A DNA stretch of 7,195 nucleotides from 13-2-20CM-66-19 sp036273735 (GTDB taxonomy: Bacteria > Pseudomonadota > Gammaproteobacteria > Steroidobacterales > Steroidobacteraceae): contig DASUHA010000131.1 of the NCBI GenBank assembly GCA_036273735.1, positions 1 through 7,195 of the forward strand, written 5' to 3'. The notes under the pieces were generated by a model, which was not told where the DNA came from, ran no database searches, and saw only the letters and a list, made by a program, of their open reading frames with translations. Shown here piece after piece: positions 6,535 to 7,195 of the stretch; the first letter of the stretch is position 1; each line of letters starts with the position of its first letter. A program made the translations under genes and the position numbers.

Positions 6535-7193
6535 GACAACGCCTCCGCACCTCGAAAAAGATCTCTATGAACCTCTCGCCGCGCGGGGAATCGCTCGCGA
6601 TAGCTTCGCGGCGAGATCCCGAAGCGTCGCTTGAATCGGCGGGCGAAAACGTCCGCGCTCGCGAAACCGACTGATGTGGCAATCCCTTCGATCGACCGTC
6701 TTGCACTTCCCAAATGCTCCCGCGCAACATTCAGGCGGAGAGTCTCGACGTACTCCCCAGGCGTGCATCCGAACGCCGCGACGAATCGGCGGGCGAATTG
6801 GCGTGGGCTCAGTCGCACGCGCGCCGCGAGCGCTGGCACGGAGGTATCGGCCGACAGGTGTCCGCGCATCCAGGCGATGAGGTCTGCGAACGCGTCGGCG
6901 CCATCGACCTGGTGACGCAGCGGCTCCGAGTACTGCTCCTGTCCCCCAGGGCGCTTGAGATAGACGATCATCTCCCGGGCCACCGTCAGCGCGGCATGCG
7001 GTCCCAGGTCTTCCTCGACCAGCGCGAGCGCGAGGTCGATGCCGGCGGTTATTCCGCCGGAGGTGTAGTAGCGGCCGTCCTTCAGGAAGATCGCATTGCC
7101 ATCGACGATCAGCCTCGGGAAGCGCTTTGCCAGGTCTTGTGCGAAGCGCCAGTGCGTCGTGACTCGCCGGCCGTCGAGAAGGCCCGTTGGCGC
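6531..7193 (-). CDS. GlxA-type transcriptional regulator (DJ-1/PfpI plus AraC HTH), 5' truncated
   Basis: The frame stays open through the right edge, giving 220 visible residues. Family members are about 320, so roughly 100 N-terminal residues are outside. The visible start, TGLLDGRRVTTHW, then FPRLIVDGNAIFLKDGRYY, TSGGITAGIDLALALVEEDLG and VAREMIVYLKRPGGQ, is the C-terminal half of the DJ-1/PfpI (class I glutamine amidotransferase-like) domain of GlxA-type activators. The nucleophile-elbow cysteine region should lie just beyond the edge. The last 110 residues are an AraC-type double helix-turn-helix, with LAARVRLSPRQFARRF as the first and IATSVGFASADVFARRFKRR, then FGISPRSYRERF, as the second with the family signature. 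The GTG at 6983 is internal and not the start. The gene ends in TGA overlapping the cytochrome P460 ATG, so that gene is a likely co-transcribed partner and perhaps target. The effector is unknown. Confidence 0.92.
   Translation of the reverse strand, partial: APTGLLDGRRVTTHWRFAQDLAKRFPRLIVDGNAIFLKDGRYYTSGGITAGIDLALALVEEDLGPHAALTVAREMIVYLKRPGGQEQYSEPLRHQVDGADAFADLIAWMRGHLSADTSVPALAARVRLSPRQFARRFVAAFGCTPGEYVETLRLNVAREHLGSARRSIEGIATSVGFASADVFARRFKRRFGISPRSYRERFPARREVHRDLFRGAEALS
6542..6546 (-). promoter_or_regulatory. Shine-Dalgarno GGAGG for the cytochrome P460 gene
   Basis: CCTCC on + reads GGAGG on -, seven bases before the ATG at 6534. It lies inside the last codons of the upstream regulator gene. 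This fixes the cytochrome start and shows that it has its own strong ribosome entry despite the overlap. Confidence 0.75.
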
Positions 7194-7195
7194 AA

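Overview
This window is a piece of a GC-rich bacterial chromosome. The organism looks Gram-negative, because there is a Sec-exported c-type haem protein of the cytochrome P460 family. The mix of genes (a large BNR/sortilin-like propeller protein, a coiled-coil FHA protein, a DSD1-type PLP enzyme, a GlxA-type regulator and cytochrome P460) would suit a proteobacterium, possibly a gammaproteobacterium near Xanthomonadales/Steroidobacter. That placement is inferred from gene content only. I see no rRNA, tRNA, CRISPR array, insertion sequence, integrase or phage gene.

Layout from left to right: (1) The 3' two thirds of a BNR/Asp-box beta-propeller protein on + (1-1911), cut by the left edge. (2) A small + strand gene for a 78-residue helix-turn-helix protein (2008-2244). 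It converges with (3) a 703-residue - strand protein (2274-4385) that is almost entirely coiled coil with a C-terminal FHA domain. (4) A 296-base gap, followed on + by a DSD1-family PLP-dependent enzyme (4682-5830). Its start is overlapped by a 17-codon reading frame with a better Shine-Dalgarno sequence (4639-4692). (5) A convergent gap of about 100 bases with a small GC hairpin. (6) A - strand pair: a GlxA-type (DJ-1/PfpI plus AraC) regulator running off the right edge (6531-7193), then a cytochrome P460 family protein (5935-6534). The two share a 4-base ATGA stop/start overlap.

The only clear operon is the last pair. The overlap implies that a regulator with a sensor-like DJ-1 domain is co-translated with an exported haem protein whose family handles hydroxylamine or nitric oxide. 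The other genes look like independent units: the helix-turn-helix and FHA genes converge, the FHA and DSD1 genes diverge, and the DSD1 and P460 genes converge. I did not find a convincing undescribed multi-gene system. The points most worth checking are the regulator/P460 coupling, the short frame overlapping the DSD1 start, and the coiled-coil/FHA architecture.
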